Assembly: GCA_036417435.1 (NCBI GenBank)
Contig: JAZAQT010000670.1
Coordinates: forward strand, 248,001-312,000
From: Inia geoffrensis
Taxonomy: Eukaryota; Chordata; Mammalia; Artiodactyla; Iniidae
Direction of reading: 5' to 3'
Length of the DNA stretch: 64,000 nucleotides
In this document: positions 34,857-48,736 of the stretch, piece after piece
Numbering within the stretch: position 1 is the stretch's first letter
Layout: the number at the start of each line of letters is the position of its first letter
Position numbers and translations under genes: made by a program
The notes under the pieces: model-generated
The model's input: the letters and a program-made list of their open reading frames with translations, nothing else
Told to the model about the DNA's origin: nothing
The model's database searches: none

Positions 34857-36591
34857 GTCAGCTCACAAGAAAGCGAGTTGAGAAAAGGAGATCTTTGGCA
34901 CTGTAACTCACAATCCTGCAGAGTTCCAAATGACCCCTATCATCCAAAAATTTATTGAAGGAAGGCTGTGAAGAGGACTTGAACGCGACGCAGAATTGCA
35001 GAAAACAGATATCAGGGGGTAGATAAGAATTGCTCTGAAAGCGTAGGAAAAGAGGCAGCAGTTCGACAGTGATGCACTTGGCCAAAAAGGGCGTATGCGT
35101 TTTTTCCTGAATATATTCAGGAAAAAACGCATACGCCCTTTTTGGCCAACCAAGCAAGCCTGCAATGGAAATCCGCACTACAAGGAAGTCTCACTTCCCA
35201 CCGATCCAAAGGGCCGTCCGAAAAAAGTGTAAAATCCAGAGAGGCAGGACAGGCCGTGGAGAACCGGCAGCCTTGTTATGCTGATGGGCGGGATGTAAAT
35301 TGCCAACAGCCACTCTGGAGAAGTGGATGGTGTTTCCTGGAACAAAGAAAAAACCAAGCTAGAGAGCCTAGGGCACTTCCACTTATGGTGCTATAGATTC
35401 GGAAAATTTAAATGAAAAAGACACAGCCACACCAAAGTTTGGGGCTGCTCTGTGTACGGGATCCTTGACTATGGTACAACTTTAATAGCCCAGAAAGAGA
35501 AAAATGGATATAGAAGTTGTGGTACATCCCTACAATGGAATATCACTCAACAATGAAATCCATGGCAACACACCAGTAGCAGCATAATGACAGGATTTAG
35601 TTATGATGATTCTAAGTGAAATAAGTCACACAGAAAAAGAAACATCATAAGATATCACTAATACCGGGAATGTAAACACGGCTACGTTTGAACTGCATTA
35701 CAAAACACAACAGAGTCTCACATTTACAAAAGAAACTTATGCTTGCTTAAGGGGAAAGGAGAGTGGGGAGCCTGCATAAAACCAGAGGTTCATATTAGGA
35801 CAGATACCATTCCATAAGCCAAATATATATTAGACAAGACCTACTCCTTGCTCAACGAAATGGACTCAACACCCCGTATTCAAAACCTAGGAATATGCCT
35901 GACTATGAAGAAAATTAAAACCCATACATTTATAGGTCTCCATAAGAAAATCATTTGTGTACAGCACCATACACACAGCAGTGTCAATAAGCTAAATCCC
36001 CTTATAAAAATAAATTTGAAAAACAAAACACAAGGACTGTGAAATAGAGAGAAATTCTTAAATAAGTCCTTCAGGGCTTGTGAGGAATCTTGGATTTACC
36101 ACCTCTACATCCACAGCTGGGGGAGAGATAAGGCTGGACACTTGGGGCTGATACTATTGGTGAGGGAATGCAGACCCTTTGAGGTAATGGTGCATGGTTC
36201 CCATTCCACGGGTCCCAAATCTCCACGTTTAAGGGATTTATCCTTCAGCTAAAATATGCATGGAAAACCCAGAATATGGTCCACGAAGTGATCAGGCATA
36301 ATTTCTAAAACTCATCGCCATTTTCGCCCCCTGATACTCGAGTTCGCCGTTCCAGATGCGATATTAACATTCTCCCCACTTGGAGAGTCAGTGCCTTTGA
36401 CCTCTTGTTTGGCACAGTTTGCAATTTCTGTGGAAGATGAACAGGAATAAGGAGAACCAATGAGCGGCTAACTCGATGTGTTTGGACGGGCACATAGAAC
36501 TCTGATTTCCCTACAGGAAGAAGAATTCACCAAGGCTCAGCGGGCCATGCCGGAACGAGATTAGGGCCTGAAGCAATTCTTCGGGTTTTCG
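34857..36591 (+). repeat. Satellite monomer M21 (1735 bp)
   Basis: Palindrome 35078–35149, perfect; L1-derived segment about 35505–36031. One A is lost near the end (CACCAAGGCTC near 36528; CACCAAAGGCTC elsewhere). Near 36467 it returns to the CGGCTAACTCGATG bases, after the CAGCTAACTTGATG form of M13–M18. Confidence 0.97.
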
Positions 36592-38326
36592 GTCAGCTCA
36601 CAAGAAAGCGAGTTGAGAAAAGGAGATCTTTGGCACTGTAACTCACAATCCTGCAGAGTTCCAAATGACCCCTATCATCCAAAAATTTATTGAAGGAAGG
36701 CTGTGAAGAGGACTTGAACGCGACGCAGAATTGCAGAAAACAGATATCAGGGGGTAGATAAGAATTGCTCTGAAAGCGTAGGAAAAGAGGCAGCAGTTCG
36801 ACAGTGATGCACTTGGCCAGAAAGGGCGTATGCGTTTTTTCCTGAATATATTCAGGAAACAACGCATACGCCCTTTTTGGCCAACCAAGCAAGCCTGCAA
36901 TGGAAATCCGCACTACAAGAAGTCTCACTTCCCACCGATCCAAAGGGCCGTCCGAAAAAAGTGTAAAATCCAGAGAGGCAGGACATGCCATGGAGAACCG
37001 GCAGCCTTGTTATGCTGATGGGCGGGATGTAAATTGCCAACAGCCACTCTGAAGAAGTGGATGGTGTTTCCTGGAACAAAGAAAAAACCAAGCTAGAGAG
37101 TCTAGGGCACTTCCACTTTTGGTGCTATACATTCGGAAAATTTAAATGAAAAAGACACAGCCACACCAAAGTTTGGGGCTGCTCTGTGTACGGGATCCTT
37201 GACTATGGTACAACTTTAATAGCCCAGAAAGAGAAAAATGGATATAGAAGTTGTGGTACATCCCTACAATGGAATATCACTCAACAATGAAATCCATGGC
37301 AACACACCACTAGCAGCATAATGACAGGATTTAGTTATGATGATTCTAAGTGAAATAAGTCACACAGAAAAAGAAACATCATAAGATATCACTAATACCG
37401 GGAATGTAAACACGGCTACGTGTGAACTGCATTACAAAACACAACAGAGTCTCACATTTACAAAAGAAACTTATGCTTGCTTAAGGGGAAAGGAGAGTGG
37501 GGAGGCTGCATAAAACCAGAGGTTCACATTAGGACAGATACCATTCCATAAGCCAAATATATATTAGACAAGACCTACTCCTTCCTCAACGAAATGGACT
37601 CAACACCCAGTATTCAAAACCTTGGAATATGCCTGACTATGAAGAAAATTAAAACAAATACATTTATAGGTCTCCATAAGAAAATCATTTGTGTACAGCA
37701 CCATACACACAGCAGTGTCAATAAGCTAAATCCCCTTATAAAAATAAATTTGAAAAACAAAACACAAGGACTGTGAAATAGAGAGAAATTCTTAAGTAAG
37801 TCCTTCAGGGCTTGTGAGGAATCTTGGATTTACCACCTCTACATCCACAGCTGGGGGAGAGATAAGGCTGGACACTTGGGGCTGATACTATTGGTGAGGG
37901 AATGCAGACCCTTTGAGGTAATGGTGCATGGTTCCCATTCCACGGGTCCCAAATCTCCACGTTTAAGGGATTTATCCTTCAGCTAAAATATGCATGGAAA
38001 ACCCAGAATATGGTCCACGAAGTGATCAGGCATAATTTCTAAAACTCATCGCCATTTTCGCCCCCTGATACTCGAGTTCGACGTTCCAGATGCGATATTA
38101 ACATTCTCCCCACTTGGAGAGTCAGTGCCTTTGACCTCTTGTTTGGCACAGTTTGCAATTTCTGTGGAAGATGAACAGGAATAAGGAGAACCAATGAGCG
38201 GCTAACTCGATGTGTTTGGACGGGCACATTGAACTCTGATTTCCCTACAGGAAGAAGAATTCACCAAAGGCTCAGCGGGCCATGCCGGAACGAGATTAGG
38301 GCCTGAAGCAATTCTTCGGGTTTGCG
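36592..38326 (+). repeat. Satellite monomer M22 (1735 bp, AAGAAG subtype)
   Basis: Palindrome 36813–36884 with two mismatches (GGCCAGAAAGG in the left arm, GGAAACAACG in the right); L1-derived segment about 37239–37765. One G is lost at ACAAGAAGTCTC near 36915. The subtype also has ATGCCATGGAG near 36985 and CTTTTGGTGC near 37117. Confidence 0.97.
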
Positions 38327-40060
38327 GTCAGCTCACAAGAAAGCGAGTTGAGAAAAGGAGATCTTTGGCACTGTAACTCACAATCCTGCAGAGTTCCAAA
38401 TGAACCCTATCATCCAAAAATTTATTGAAGGAAGGCTGTGAAGAGGACTTGAACGCGACGCAGAATTGCAGAAAACAGATATCAGGGGGTAGATAAGAAT
38501 TGCTCTGAAAGCATAGGAAAAGAGGCAGCAGTTCGACAGTGATGCACTTGGCCAAAAAGGGCGTATGCGTTTTTTCCTGAATATATTCAGGAAAAAACGC
38601 ATACGCCCTTTTTGGCCAACCAAGCAAGCCTGCAATGGAAATCCGCACTACAAGAAGTCTCAATTCCCACCGATCCAAAGGGCCGTCCGAAAAAACTGTA
38701 AAATCCAGAGAGGCAGGACATGCCATGGAGAAACGGCAGCCTTGTTATGCTGATGGGCGGGATGTAAATTGCCAACAGCCACTCTGGAGAAGTGGATGGT
38801 GTTTCCTGGAACAAAGAAAAAACCAGCTAGAGAGCCTAGGGCACTTCCACTTTTGGTGCTATAGATTCGGAAAATTTAAATGAAAAAGACACAGCCGCAC
38901 CAAAGTTTGGGGCTGCTCTGTGTACGGGATCCTTGACTATGGTACAACTTTAATAGCCCAGAAAGAGAAAAATGGATATAGAAGTTGTGGTACATCCCTA
39001 CAATGGAATATCACTCAACAATGAAATCAATGGCAACACACCAGTAGCAGCATAATGACAGGATTTAGTTATGATGATTCTAAGTGAAATAAGTCACACA
39101 GAAAAAGAAACATCCTAAGATATCACTAGTACCGGGAATGTAAACACGGCTACGTGTGAACTGCATTACAAAACACAACAGAGTCTCACATTTACAAAAG
39201 AAACTTATGCTTGCTTAAGGGGAAAGGAGAGTGGGGAGGCTGCATAAAACCAGAGGTTCACATTAGGACAGATACCATTCCATAAGCCAAATATATATTA
39301 GACAAGACCTACTCCTTGCTCAACCAAATGGACTCAACACCCAGTATTCAAAACCTTGGGATATGCCTGACTATGAAGAAAATTAAAACCCATACATTTA
39401 TAGGTCTCCATAAGAAAATCATTTGTGTACAGCACCATACACACAGCAGTGTCAATAAGCTAAATCCCCTTATAAAAATAAATTTGAAAAACAAAACACA
39501 AGGACTGTGAAATAGAGAGAAATTCTTAAATAAGTCCTTCAGGGCTTGTGAGGAATCTTGGATTTACCACCTCTACATCCACAGCTGGGGGAGAGATAAG
39601 GCTGGACACTTGGGGCTGATAGTATTGGTGAGGGAATGCAGACCCTTTGAGGTAATGGTGCATGGTTCCCATTCCACGGGTCCCAAATCTCCACGTTTAA
39701 GGGATTTATCCTTCAGCTAAAATATGCATGGAAAACCCAGAATATGGTCCACGAAGTGATCAGGCATAATTTCTAAAACTCATCGCCATTTTCGCCCCCT
39801 GATACTCGAGTTCGCCGTTCCAGATGCGATATTAACATTCTCCCCACTTGGAGAGTCAGTGCCTTTGACCTCTTGTTTGGCACAGTTTGCAATTTCTGTG
39901 GAAGATGAACAGGAATAAGGAGAACCAATTAGCGGCTAACTCGATGTGTTTGGACGGGCACATTGAACTCTGATTTCCCTACAGGAAGAAGAATTCACCA
40001 AAGGCTCAGCGGGCCATGCCAGAACGAGATTAGGGCCTGAAGCAATTCTTCGGGTTTTCG
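38327..40060 (+). repeat. Satellite monomer M23 (1734 bp, AAGAAG subtype)
   Basis: Palindrome 38548–38619, perfect; L1-derived segment about 38973–39499. Besides the AAGAAG loss near 38652 it lost one more A (AAAACCAGCTAG near 38819). Private changes: AAAACTGTAAAATC near 38692 and CATCCTAAGATATC near 39111. Confidence 0.97.
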
Positions 40061-41795
40061 GTCAGCTCACAAGAAAGCGAGTTGAGAAAAGGAGATCTTT
40101 GGCACTGTAACTCACAATCCTGCAGAGTTCCAAATGACCCCTATCATCCAAAAATTTATTGAAGGAAGGCTGTGAAGAGGACTTGAACGCGACGCAGAAT
40201 TGCAGAAAACAGATATCAGGGGGTAGATAAGAATTGCTCTGAAAGCGTAGGAAAAGAGGCAGCAGTTCGACAGTGATGCACTTGGCCAAAAAGGGCGTAT
40301 GCGTTTTTTCCTGAATATATTCAGGAAAAAACGCATACGCCCTTTTTGGCCAACCAAGCAAGCCTGCAATGGAAATCCGCACTACAAGGAAGTCTCACTT
40401 CCCACCGATCCAAAGGGCCGTCCGAAAAAAGTGTAAAATCCAGAGAGGCAGGACAGGCCGTGGAGAACCGGCAGCCTTGTTATGCTGATGGGCGGGATGT
40501 AAATTGCCAACAGCCACTCTGGAGAAGTGGATGGTGTTTCCTGGAACAAAGAAAAAACCAAGCTAGAGAGCCTAGGGCACTTCCACTTATGGTGCTATAG
40601 ATTCGGAAAATTTAAATGAAAAAGACACAGCCACACCAAAGTTTGGGGCTGCTCTGTGTACGGGATCCTTGACTATGGTACAACTTTAATAGCCCAGAAA
40701 GAGAAAAATGGATATAGAAGTTGTGGTACATCCCTACAATGGAATATCACTCAACAATGAAATCCATGGCAACACACCAGTAGCAGCACAATGACAGGAT
40801 TTAGTTATGATGATTCTAAGTGAAATAAGTCACACAGAAAAAGAAACATCATAAGATATCACTAATACCGGGAATGTAAACACGGCTACGTGTGAACTGC
40901 ATTACAAAACACAACAGAGTCTCACATTTACAAAAGAAACTTATGCTTGCTTAAGGGGAAAGGAGAGTGGGGAGGCTGCATAAAACCAGAGGTTCATATT
41001 AGGACAGATACCATTCCATAAGCCAAATATATATTAGACAAGACCTACTCCTTGCTCAACGAAATGGACTCAACATCCCGTATTCAAAACCAAGGAATAT
41101 GCCTGACTATGAAGAAAATTAAAACCCATACATTTATAGGTCTCCATAAGAAAATCATTTGTGTACAGCACCATACACACAGCAGTGTCAATAAGGTAAA
41201 TCCCCTTATAAAAATAAATTTGAAAAACAAAACACAAGGACTGTGAAATAGAGAGAAATTCTTAAATAAGTCCTTCAGGGCTTGTGAGGAATCTTGGATT
41301 TACCACCTCTACATCCACAGCTGGGGGAGAGATAAGGCTGGACACTTGGGGCTGATACTATTGGTGAGGGAATGCAGACCCTTTGAGGTAATGGTGCATG
41401 GTTCCCATTCCACGGGTCCCAAATCTCCACGTTTAAGGGATTTATCCTTCAGCTAAAATATGCATGGAAAACCCAGAATATGGTCCACGAAGTGATCAGG
41501 CATAATTTCTAAAACTCATCGCCATTTTCGCCCCCTGATACTCGAGTTCGCCGTTCCAGATGCGATATTAACATTCTCCCCACTTGGAGAGTCAGTGCCT
41601 TTGACCTCTTGTTTGGCACAGTTTGCAATTTCTGTGGAAGATGAACAGGAATAAGGAGAACCAATGAGCGGCTAACTCGATGTGTTTGGACGGGCACATT
41701 GAACTCTGATTTCCCTACAGGAAGAAGAATTCACCAAGGCTCAGCGGGCCATGCCGGAACGAGATTAGGGCCTGAAGCAATTCTTCAGGTTTTCG
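40061..41795 (+). repeat. Satellite monomer M24 (1735 bp, first half of a dimer pattern)
   Basis: Palindrome 40282–40353, perfect; L1-derived segment about 40709–41235. With M26 it shares CAACATCCCGT near 41072 and the CACCAAGGCTC one-base loss near 41731. ATAAGGTAAATCC near 41191 is shared with M25 and M26. Confidence 0.97.
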
Positions 41796-43530
41796 GTCAG
41801 CTCACAAGAAAGCGAGTTGAGAAAAGGAGATCTTTGGCACTGTAATTCACAATCCTGCAGAGTTCCAAATGACCCCTATCATCCAAAAATTTATTGAAGG
41901 AAGGCTGTGAAGAGGACTTGAACGCGACGCAGAATTGCAGAAAACAGATATCAGGGGGTAGATAAGAATTGCTCTGAAAGCGTAGGAAAAGAGGCAGCAG
42001 TTCGACAGTGATGCATTTGGCCAAAAAGGGCGTATGCGTTTTTTCCTGAATATATTCAGGAAAAAACGCATACGCCCTTTTTGGCCAACCAAGCAAGCCT
42101 GCAATGGAAATCCGCACTACAAGAAGTCTCACTTCCCACCGATCCAAAGGGCCGTCCGAAAAAAGTGTAAAATCCAGAGAGGCAGGACATGCCATGGAGA
42201 ACCGGCAGCCTTGTTATGCTGATGGGCGGGATGTAAATTGCCAACAGCCACTCTGGAGATGTGGATGGTGTTTCCTGGAACAAAGAAAAAACCAAGCTAG
42301 AGAGCCTAGGGCACTTCCACTTTTGGTGCTATAGATTCGGAAAATTTAAATGAAAAAGACACAGCCACACCAAAGTTTGGGGCTGCTCTGTGTACGGGAT
42401 CCTTGACTATGGTACAACTTTAATAGCCCAGAAAGAGAAAAATGGATATAGAAGTTGTGGTACATCCCTACAATGGAATATCACTCAACAATGAAATCCA
42501 TGGCAACACACCAGTAGCAGCATAATGACAGGATTTAGTTATGATGATTCTAAGTGAAATAAGTCACACAGAAAAAGAAACATCATAAGATATCACTAAT
42601 ACCGGGAATGTAAACACGGCTACGTGTGAACTGCATTACAAAACACAACAGAGTCTCACATTTACAAAAGAAACTTATGCTTGCTTAAGGGGAAAGGAGA
42701 GTGGGGAGGCTGCATAAAACCAGAGGTTCACATTAGGACAGATACCATTCCATAAGCCAAATATATATTAGACAAGACCTACTCCTTGCTCAACCAAATG
42801 GACTCAACACCCAGTATTCAAAACCTTGGGATATGCCTGACTATGAAGAAAATTAAAACCCATACATTTATAGGTCTCCATAAGAAAATCATTTGTGTAC
42901 AGCACCATACACACAGCAGTGTCAATAAGGTAAATCCCCTTATAAAAATAAATTTGAAAAACAAAACACAAGGACTGTGAAATAGAGAGAAATTCTTAAA
43001 TAAGTCCTTCAGGGCTTGTGAGGAATCTTGGATTTACCACCTCTACATCCACAGCTGGGGGAGAGATAAGGCTGGACACTTGGGGCTGATACTATTGGTG
43101 AGGGAATGCAGACCCTTTGAGGTAATGGTGCATGGTTCCCATTCCACGGGTCCCAAATCTCCACGTTTAAGGGATTTATCCTTCAGCTAAAATATGCATG
43201 GAAAACCCAGAATATGGTCCACGAAGTGATCAGGCATAATTTCTAAAACTCATCGCCATTTTCGCCCCCTGATACTCGAGTTCGCCGTTCCAGATGCGAT
43301 ATTAACATTCTCCCCACTTGGAGAGTCAGTGCCTTTGACCTCTTGTTTGGCACAGTTTGCAATTTCTGTGGAAGATGAACAGGAATAAGGAGAACCAATG
43401 AGCGGCTAACTCGATGTGTTTGGACGGTCACATTGAACTCTGATTTCCCTACAGGAAGAAGAATTCACCAAAGGCTCAGCGGGCCATGCCGGAACGAGAT
43501 TAGGGCCTGAAGCAATTCTTCGGGTTTTCG
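41796..43530 (+). repeat. Satellite monomer M25 (1735 bp, AAGAAG subtype, second half of dimer)
   Basis: Palindrome 42017–42088, perfect; L1-derived segment about 42443–42969. It has the AAGAAG loss near 42120. TGTAATTCACAATC near 41841 is shared with M26. Private change: GGAGATGTGGATGG near 42255. Confidence 0.97.
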
Positions 43531-45265
43531 GTCAGCTCACAAGAAAGCGAGTTGAGAAAAGGAGATCTTTGGCACTGTAATTCACAATCCTGCAGAGTTC
43601 CAAATGACCCCTATCATCCAAAAATTTATTGAAGGAAGGCTGTGAAGAGGACTTGAACGCGACGCAGAATTGCAGAAAACAGATATCAGGGGGTAGATAA
43701 GAATTGCTCTGAAAGCGTAGGAAAAGAGGCAGCAGTTCGACAGTGATGCACTTGGCCAAAAAGGGCGTATGCGTTTTTTCCTGAATATATTCAGGAAAAA
43801 ACGCATACGCCCTTTTTGGCCAACCAAGCAAGCCTGCAATGGAAATCCGCACTACAAGGAAGTCTCACTTCCCACCGATCCAAAGGGCCGTCCGAAAAAA
43901 GTGTAAAATCCAGAGAGGCAGGACAGGCCGTGGAGAACCGGCAGCCTTGTTATGCTGATGGGCGGGATGTAAATTGCCAACAGCCACTCTGGAGAAGTGG
44001 ATGGTGTTTCCTGGAACAAAGAAAAAACCAAGCTAGAGAGCCTAGGGCACTTCCACTTATGGTGCTATAGATTCGGAAAATTTAAATGAAAAAGACACAG
44101 CCACACCAAAGTTTGGGGCTGCTCTGTGTACGGGATCCTTGACTATGGTACAACTTTAATAGCCCAGAAAGAGAAAAATGGATATAGAAGTTGTGGTACA
44201 TCCCTACAATGGAATATCACTCAACAATGAAATCCATGGCAACACACCAGTAGCAGCATAATGACAGGATTTAGTTATGATGATTCTAAGTGAAATAAGT
44301 CACACAGAAAAAGAAACATCATAAGATATCACTAATACCGGGAATGTAAACACGGCTACGTGTGAACTGCATTACAAAACACAACAGAGTCTCACATTTA
44401 CAAAAGAAACTTATGCTTGCTTAAGGGGAAAGGAGAGTGGGGAGGCTGCATAAAACCAGAGGTTCATATTAGGACAGATACCATTCAATAAGCCAAATAT
44501 ATATTAGACAAGACCTACTCCTTGCTCAACGAAATGGACTCAACATCCCGTATTCAAAACCTAGGAATATGCCTGACTATGAAGAAAATTAAAACCCATA
44601 TATTTATAGGTCTCCATAAGAAAATCATTTGTGTACAGCACCATACACACAGCAGTGTCAATAAGGTAAATCCCCTTATAAAAATAAATTTGAAAAACAA
44701 AACACAAGGACTGTGAAATAGAGAGAAATTCTTAAATAAGTCCTTCAGGGCTTGTGAGGAATCTTGGATTTACCACCTCTACATCCACAGCTGGGGGAGA
44801 GATAAGGCTGGACACTTGGGGCTGATACTATTGGTGAGGGAATGCAGACCCTTTGAGGTAATGGTGCATGGTTCCCATTCCACGGGTCCCAAATCTCCAC
44901 GTTTAAGGGATTTATCCTTCAGCTAAAATATGCATGGAAAACCCAGAATATGGTCCACGAAGTGATCAGGCATAATTTCTAAAACTCATCGCCATTTTCG
45001 CCCCCTGATACTCGAGTTCGCCGTTCCAGATGCGATATTAACATTCTCCCCACTTGGAGAGTCAGTGCCTTTGACCTCTTGTTTGGCACAGTTTGCAATT
45101 TCTGTGGAAGATGAACAGGAATAAGGAGAACCAATGAGCGGCTAACTCGATGTGTTTGGACGGGCACATAGAACTCTGATTTCCCTACAGGAAGAAGAAT
45201 TCACCAAGGCTCAGCGGGCCATGCCGGAACGAGATTAGGGCCTGAAGCAATTCTTCGGGTTTTCG
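43531..45265 (+). repeat. Satellite monomer M26 (1735 bp, first half of dimer)
   Basis: Palindrome 43752–43823, perfect; L1-derived segment about 44179–44705. It carries the M24 markers CAACATCCCGT near 44541 and CACCAAGGCTC near 45201. Private changes: CATTCAATAAGCC near 44482 and CATATATTTATAGG near 44597. Confidence 0.97.
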
Positions 45266-47000
45266 GTCAGCTCACAAGAAAGCGAGTTGAGAAAAGGAGA
45301 TCTTTGGCACTGTAACTCACAATCCTGCAGAGTTCCAAATGACCCCTATCATCCAAAAATTTATTGAAGGAAGGCTGTGAAGAGGACTTGAACGCGACGC
45401 AGAATTGCAGAAAACAGATATCAGGGGGTAGATAAGAATTGCTCTGAAAGCGTAGGAAAAGAGGCAGCAGTTCGACAGTGATGCACTTGGCCAAAAAGGG
45501 CGTATGCGTTTTTTCCTGAATATATTCAGGAAAAAACGCATACGCCCTTTTTGGCCAACCAAGCAAGCCTGCAATGGAAATCCGCACTACAAGAAGTCTC
45601 ACTTCCCACCGATCCAAAGGGCCGTCCGAAAAAAGTGTAAAATCCAGAGAGGCAGGACATGCCATGGAGAACCGGCAGCCTTGTTATGCTGATGGGCGGG
45701 ATGTAAATTGCCAACAGCCACTCTGGAGAAGTGGATGGTGTTTCCTGGAACAAAGAAAAAACCAAGCTAGAGAGCCTAGGGCACTTCCACTTTTGGTGCT
45801 ATAGATTCGGAAAATTTAAATGAAAAAGACAGAGCCACACCAAAGTTTGGGGCTGCTCTGTGTACGGGATCCTTGACTATGGTACAACTTTAATAGCCCA
45901 GAAAGAGAAAAATGGATATAGAAGTTGTGGTACATCCCTACAATGGAATATCACTCAACAATGAAATCAATGGCAACACACCAGTAGCAGCATAATGACA
46001 GGATTTAGTTATGATGATTCTAAGTGAAATAAGTCACACAGAAAAAGAAACATCATAAGATATCACTAATACCGGGAATGTAAACACGGCTACGTGTGAA
46101 CTGCATTACAAAACACAACAGAGTCTCACATTTACAAAAGAAACTTATGCTTGCTTAAGGGGAAAGGAGAGTGGGGGGGCTGCATAAAACCAGAGGTTCA
46201 TATTAGGACAGATACCATTCCATAAGCCAAATATATATTAGACAAGACCTACTCCTTGCTCAACGAAATGGACTAAACACCCCGTATTCAAAACCTAGGA
46301 ATATGCCTGACTATGAAGAAAATTAAAACCCATACATTTATAGGTCTCCATAAGAAAATCATTTGTGTACAGCACCATACACACAGCAGTGTCAATAAGC
46401 TAAATCCCCTTATAAAAATAAATTTGAAAAACAAAACACAAGGACTGTGAAATAGAGAGAAATTCTTAAATAAGTCCTTCAGGGCTTGTGAGGAATCTTG
46501 GATTTACCACCTCTACATCCACAGCTGGGGGAGAGATAAGGCTGGACACTTGGGGCTGATACTATTGGTGAGGGAATGCAGACCCTTTGAGGTAATGGTG
46601 CATGGTTCCCATTCCACGGGTCCCAAATCTCCACGTTTAAGGGATTTATCCTTCAGCTAAAATATGCATGAAAAACCCAGAATATGGTCCACGAAGTGAT
46701 CAGGCATAATTTCTAAAACTCATCGCCATTTTCGCCCCCTGATACTCGAGTTCGCCGTTCCAGATGCGATATTAACATTCTCCCCACTTGGAGAGTCAGT
46801 GCCTTTGACCTCTTCTTTGGCACAGTTTGCAATTTCTGTGGAAGATGAACAGGAATAAGGAGAACCAATGAGCGGCTAACTCGATGTGTTTGGACGGGCA
46901 CATTGAACTCTGATTTCCCTACAGGAAGAAGAATTCACCAAAGGCTCAGCGGGCCATGCCGGAACGAGATTAGGGCCTGAAGCAATTCTTCGGGTTTGCG
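45266..47000 (+). repeat. Satellite monomer M27 (1735 bp, AAGAAG subtype, second half of dimer)
   Basis: Palindrome 45487–45558, perfect; L1-derived segment about 45913–46439. It has the AAGAAG loss near 45590. Private changes: GACTAAACACC near 46271 and CATGAAAAACCC near 46667. GTGGGGGGGCTGC near 46171 is shared with M35 and M36. Confidence 0.97.
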
Positions 47001-48736
47001 GTCAGCTCACAAGAAAGCGAGTTGAGAAAAGGAGATCTTTGGCACTGTAACTCACAATCCTGCAGAGTTCCAAATGACCCCTATCATCCAAAAATTTATT
47101 GAAGGAAGGCTGTGAAGAGGACTTGAACGCGACGCAGAATTGCAGAAAACAGATATCAGGGGGTAGATAAGAATTGCTCTGAAAGCGTAGGAAAAGAGGC
47201 AGCAGTTCGACAGTGATGCACTTGGCCAAAAAGGGCGTATGCGTTTTTTCCTGAATATATTCAGGAAAAAACGCATACGCCCTTTTTGGCCAACCAAGCA
47301 AGCCTGCAATGGAAATCCGCACTACAAGGAAGTCTCACTTCCCACCGATCCAAAGGGCCGTCCGAAAAAAGTGTAAAATCCAGAGAGGCAGGACAGGCCA
47401 TGGAGAACCGGCAGCCTTGTTATGCTGATGGGCGGGATGTAAATTGCCAACAGCCACTCTGGAGAAGTGGATGGTGTTTCCTGGAACAAAGAAAAAACCA
47501 AGCTAGAGAGCCTAGGGAACTTCCACTTATGGTGCTATAGATTCGGAAAATTTAAATGAAAAAGACACAGCCACACCAAAGTTTGGGGCTGCTCTGTGTA
47601 CGGGATCCTTGACTATTGTACAACTTTAATAGCCCAGAAAGAGAAAAATGGATATAGAAGTTGTGGTACATCCCTACAATGGAATATCACTCAACAATGA
47701 AATCCATGGCAACAGACCAATAGCAGCATAATGACAGGATTTAGTTATGATGATTCTAAGTAAAATAAGTCACACAGAAAAAGAAACATCATAAGATATC
47801 ACTAATACCGGGAATGTAAACACGGCTACGTGTGAACTGCATTACAAAACACAACAGAGTCTCACATTTACAAAAGAAACTTATGCTTGCTTAAGGGGAA
47901 AGGAGAGTGGGGAGACTGCATAAAACCAGAGGTTCACATTAGGACAGATACCATTCCATAAGCCAAATATATATTAGACAAGACCTACTCCTTCCTCAAC
48001 GAAATGGACTCAACACCCAGTATTCAAAACCTTGGAATATGCCTGACTATGAAGAAAATTAAAACCCATACATTTATAGGTCTCCATAAGAAAATCATTT
48101 GTGTACAGCACCATACACACAGCAGTGTCAATAAGCTAAATCCCCTTATAAAAATAAATTTGAAAAACAAAACACAAGGACTGTGAAATAGAGAGAAATT
48201 CTTAAATAAGTCCTTCAGGGCTTGTGAGGAATCTTGGATTTACCACCTCTACATCCACAGCTGGGGGAGAGATAAGGCTGGACACTTGGGGCTGATACTA
48301 TTGGTGAGGGAATGCAGACCCTTTGAGGTAATGGTGCATGGTTCCCATTCCACGGGTCCCAAATCTCCACGCTTAAGGGATTTATCCTTCAGCTAAAATA
48401 TGCATGGAAAACCCAGAATATGGTCCACGAAGTGATCAGGCATAATTTCTAAAACTCATCGCCATTTTCGCCCCCTGATACTCGAGTTCGCCGTTCCAGA
48501 TGCGATATTAACATTCTCCCCACTTGGAGAGTCAGTGCCTTTGACCTCTTGTTTGGCACAGTTTGCAATTTCTGTGGAAGATGAACAGGAATAAGGAGAA
48601 CCAATGAGCGGCTAACTCGATGTGTTTGGACGGGCACATTGAACTCTGATTTCCCTACAGGAAGAAGAATTCACCAAAGGCTCAGCGGGCCATGCCGGAA
48701 CGAGATTAGGGCCTGAAGTAATTCTTCGGGTTTGCG
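47001..48736 (+). repeat. Satellite monomer M28 (1736 bp, CTTCCTCAAC subtype)
   Basis: Palindrome 47222–47293, perfect; L1-derived segment about 47649–48175. The subtype is marked by ACAGACCAATAGC near 47711, AAGTAAAATAAG near 47758, GGAGACTGC near 47910 and CCTTCCTCAACG near 47991. It recurs in M29, M31, M32 and (in part) M37. Confidence 0.97.
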
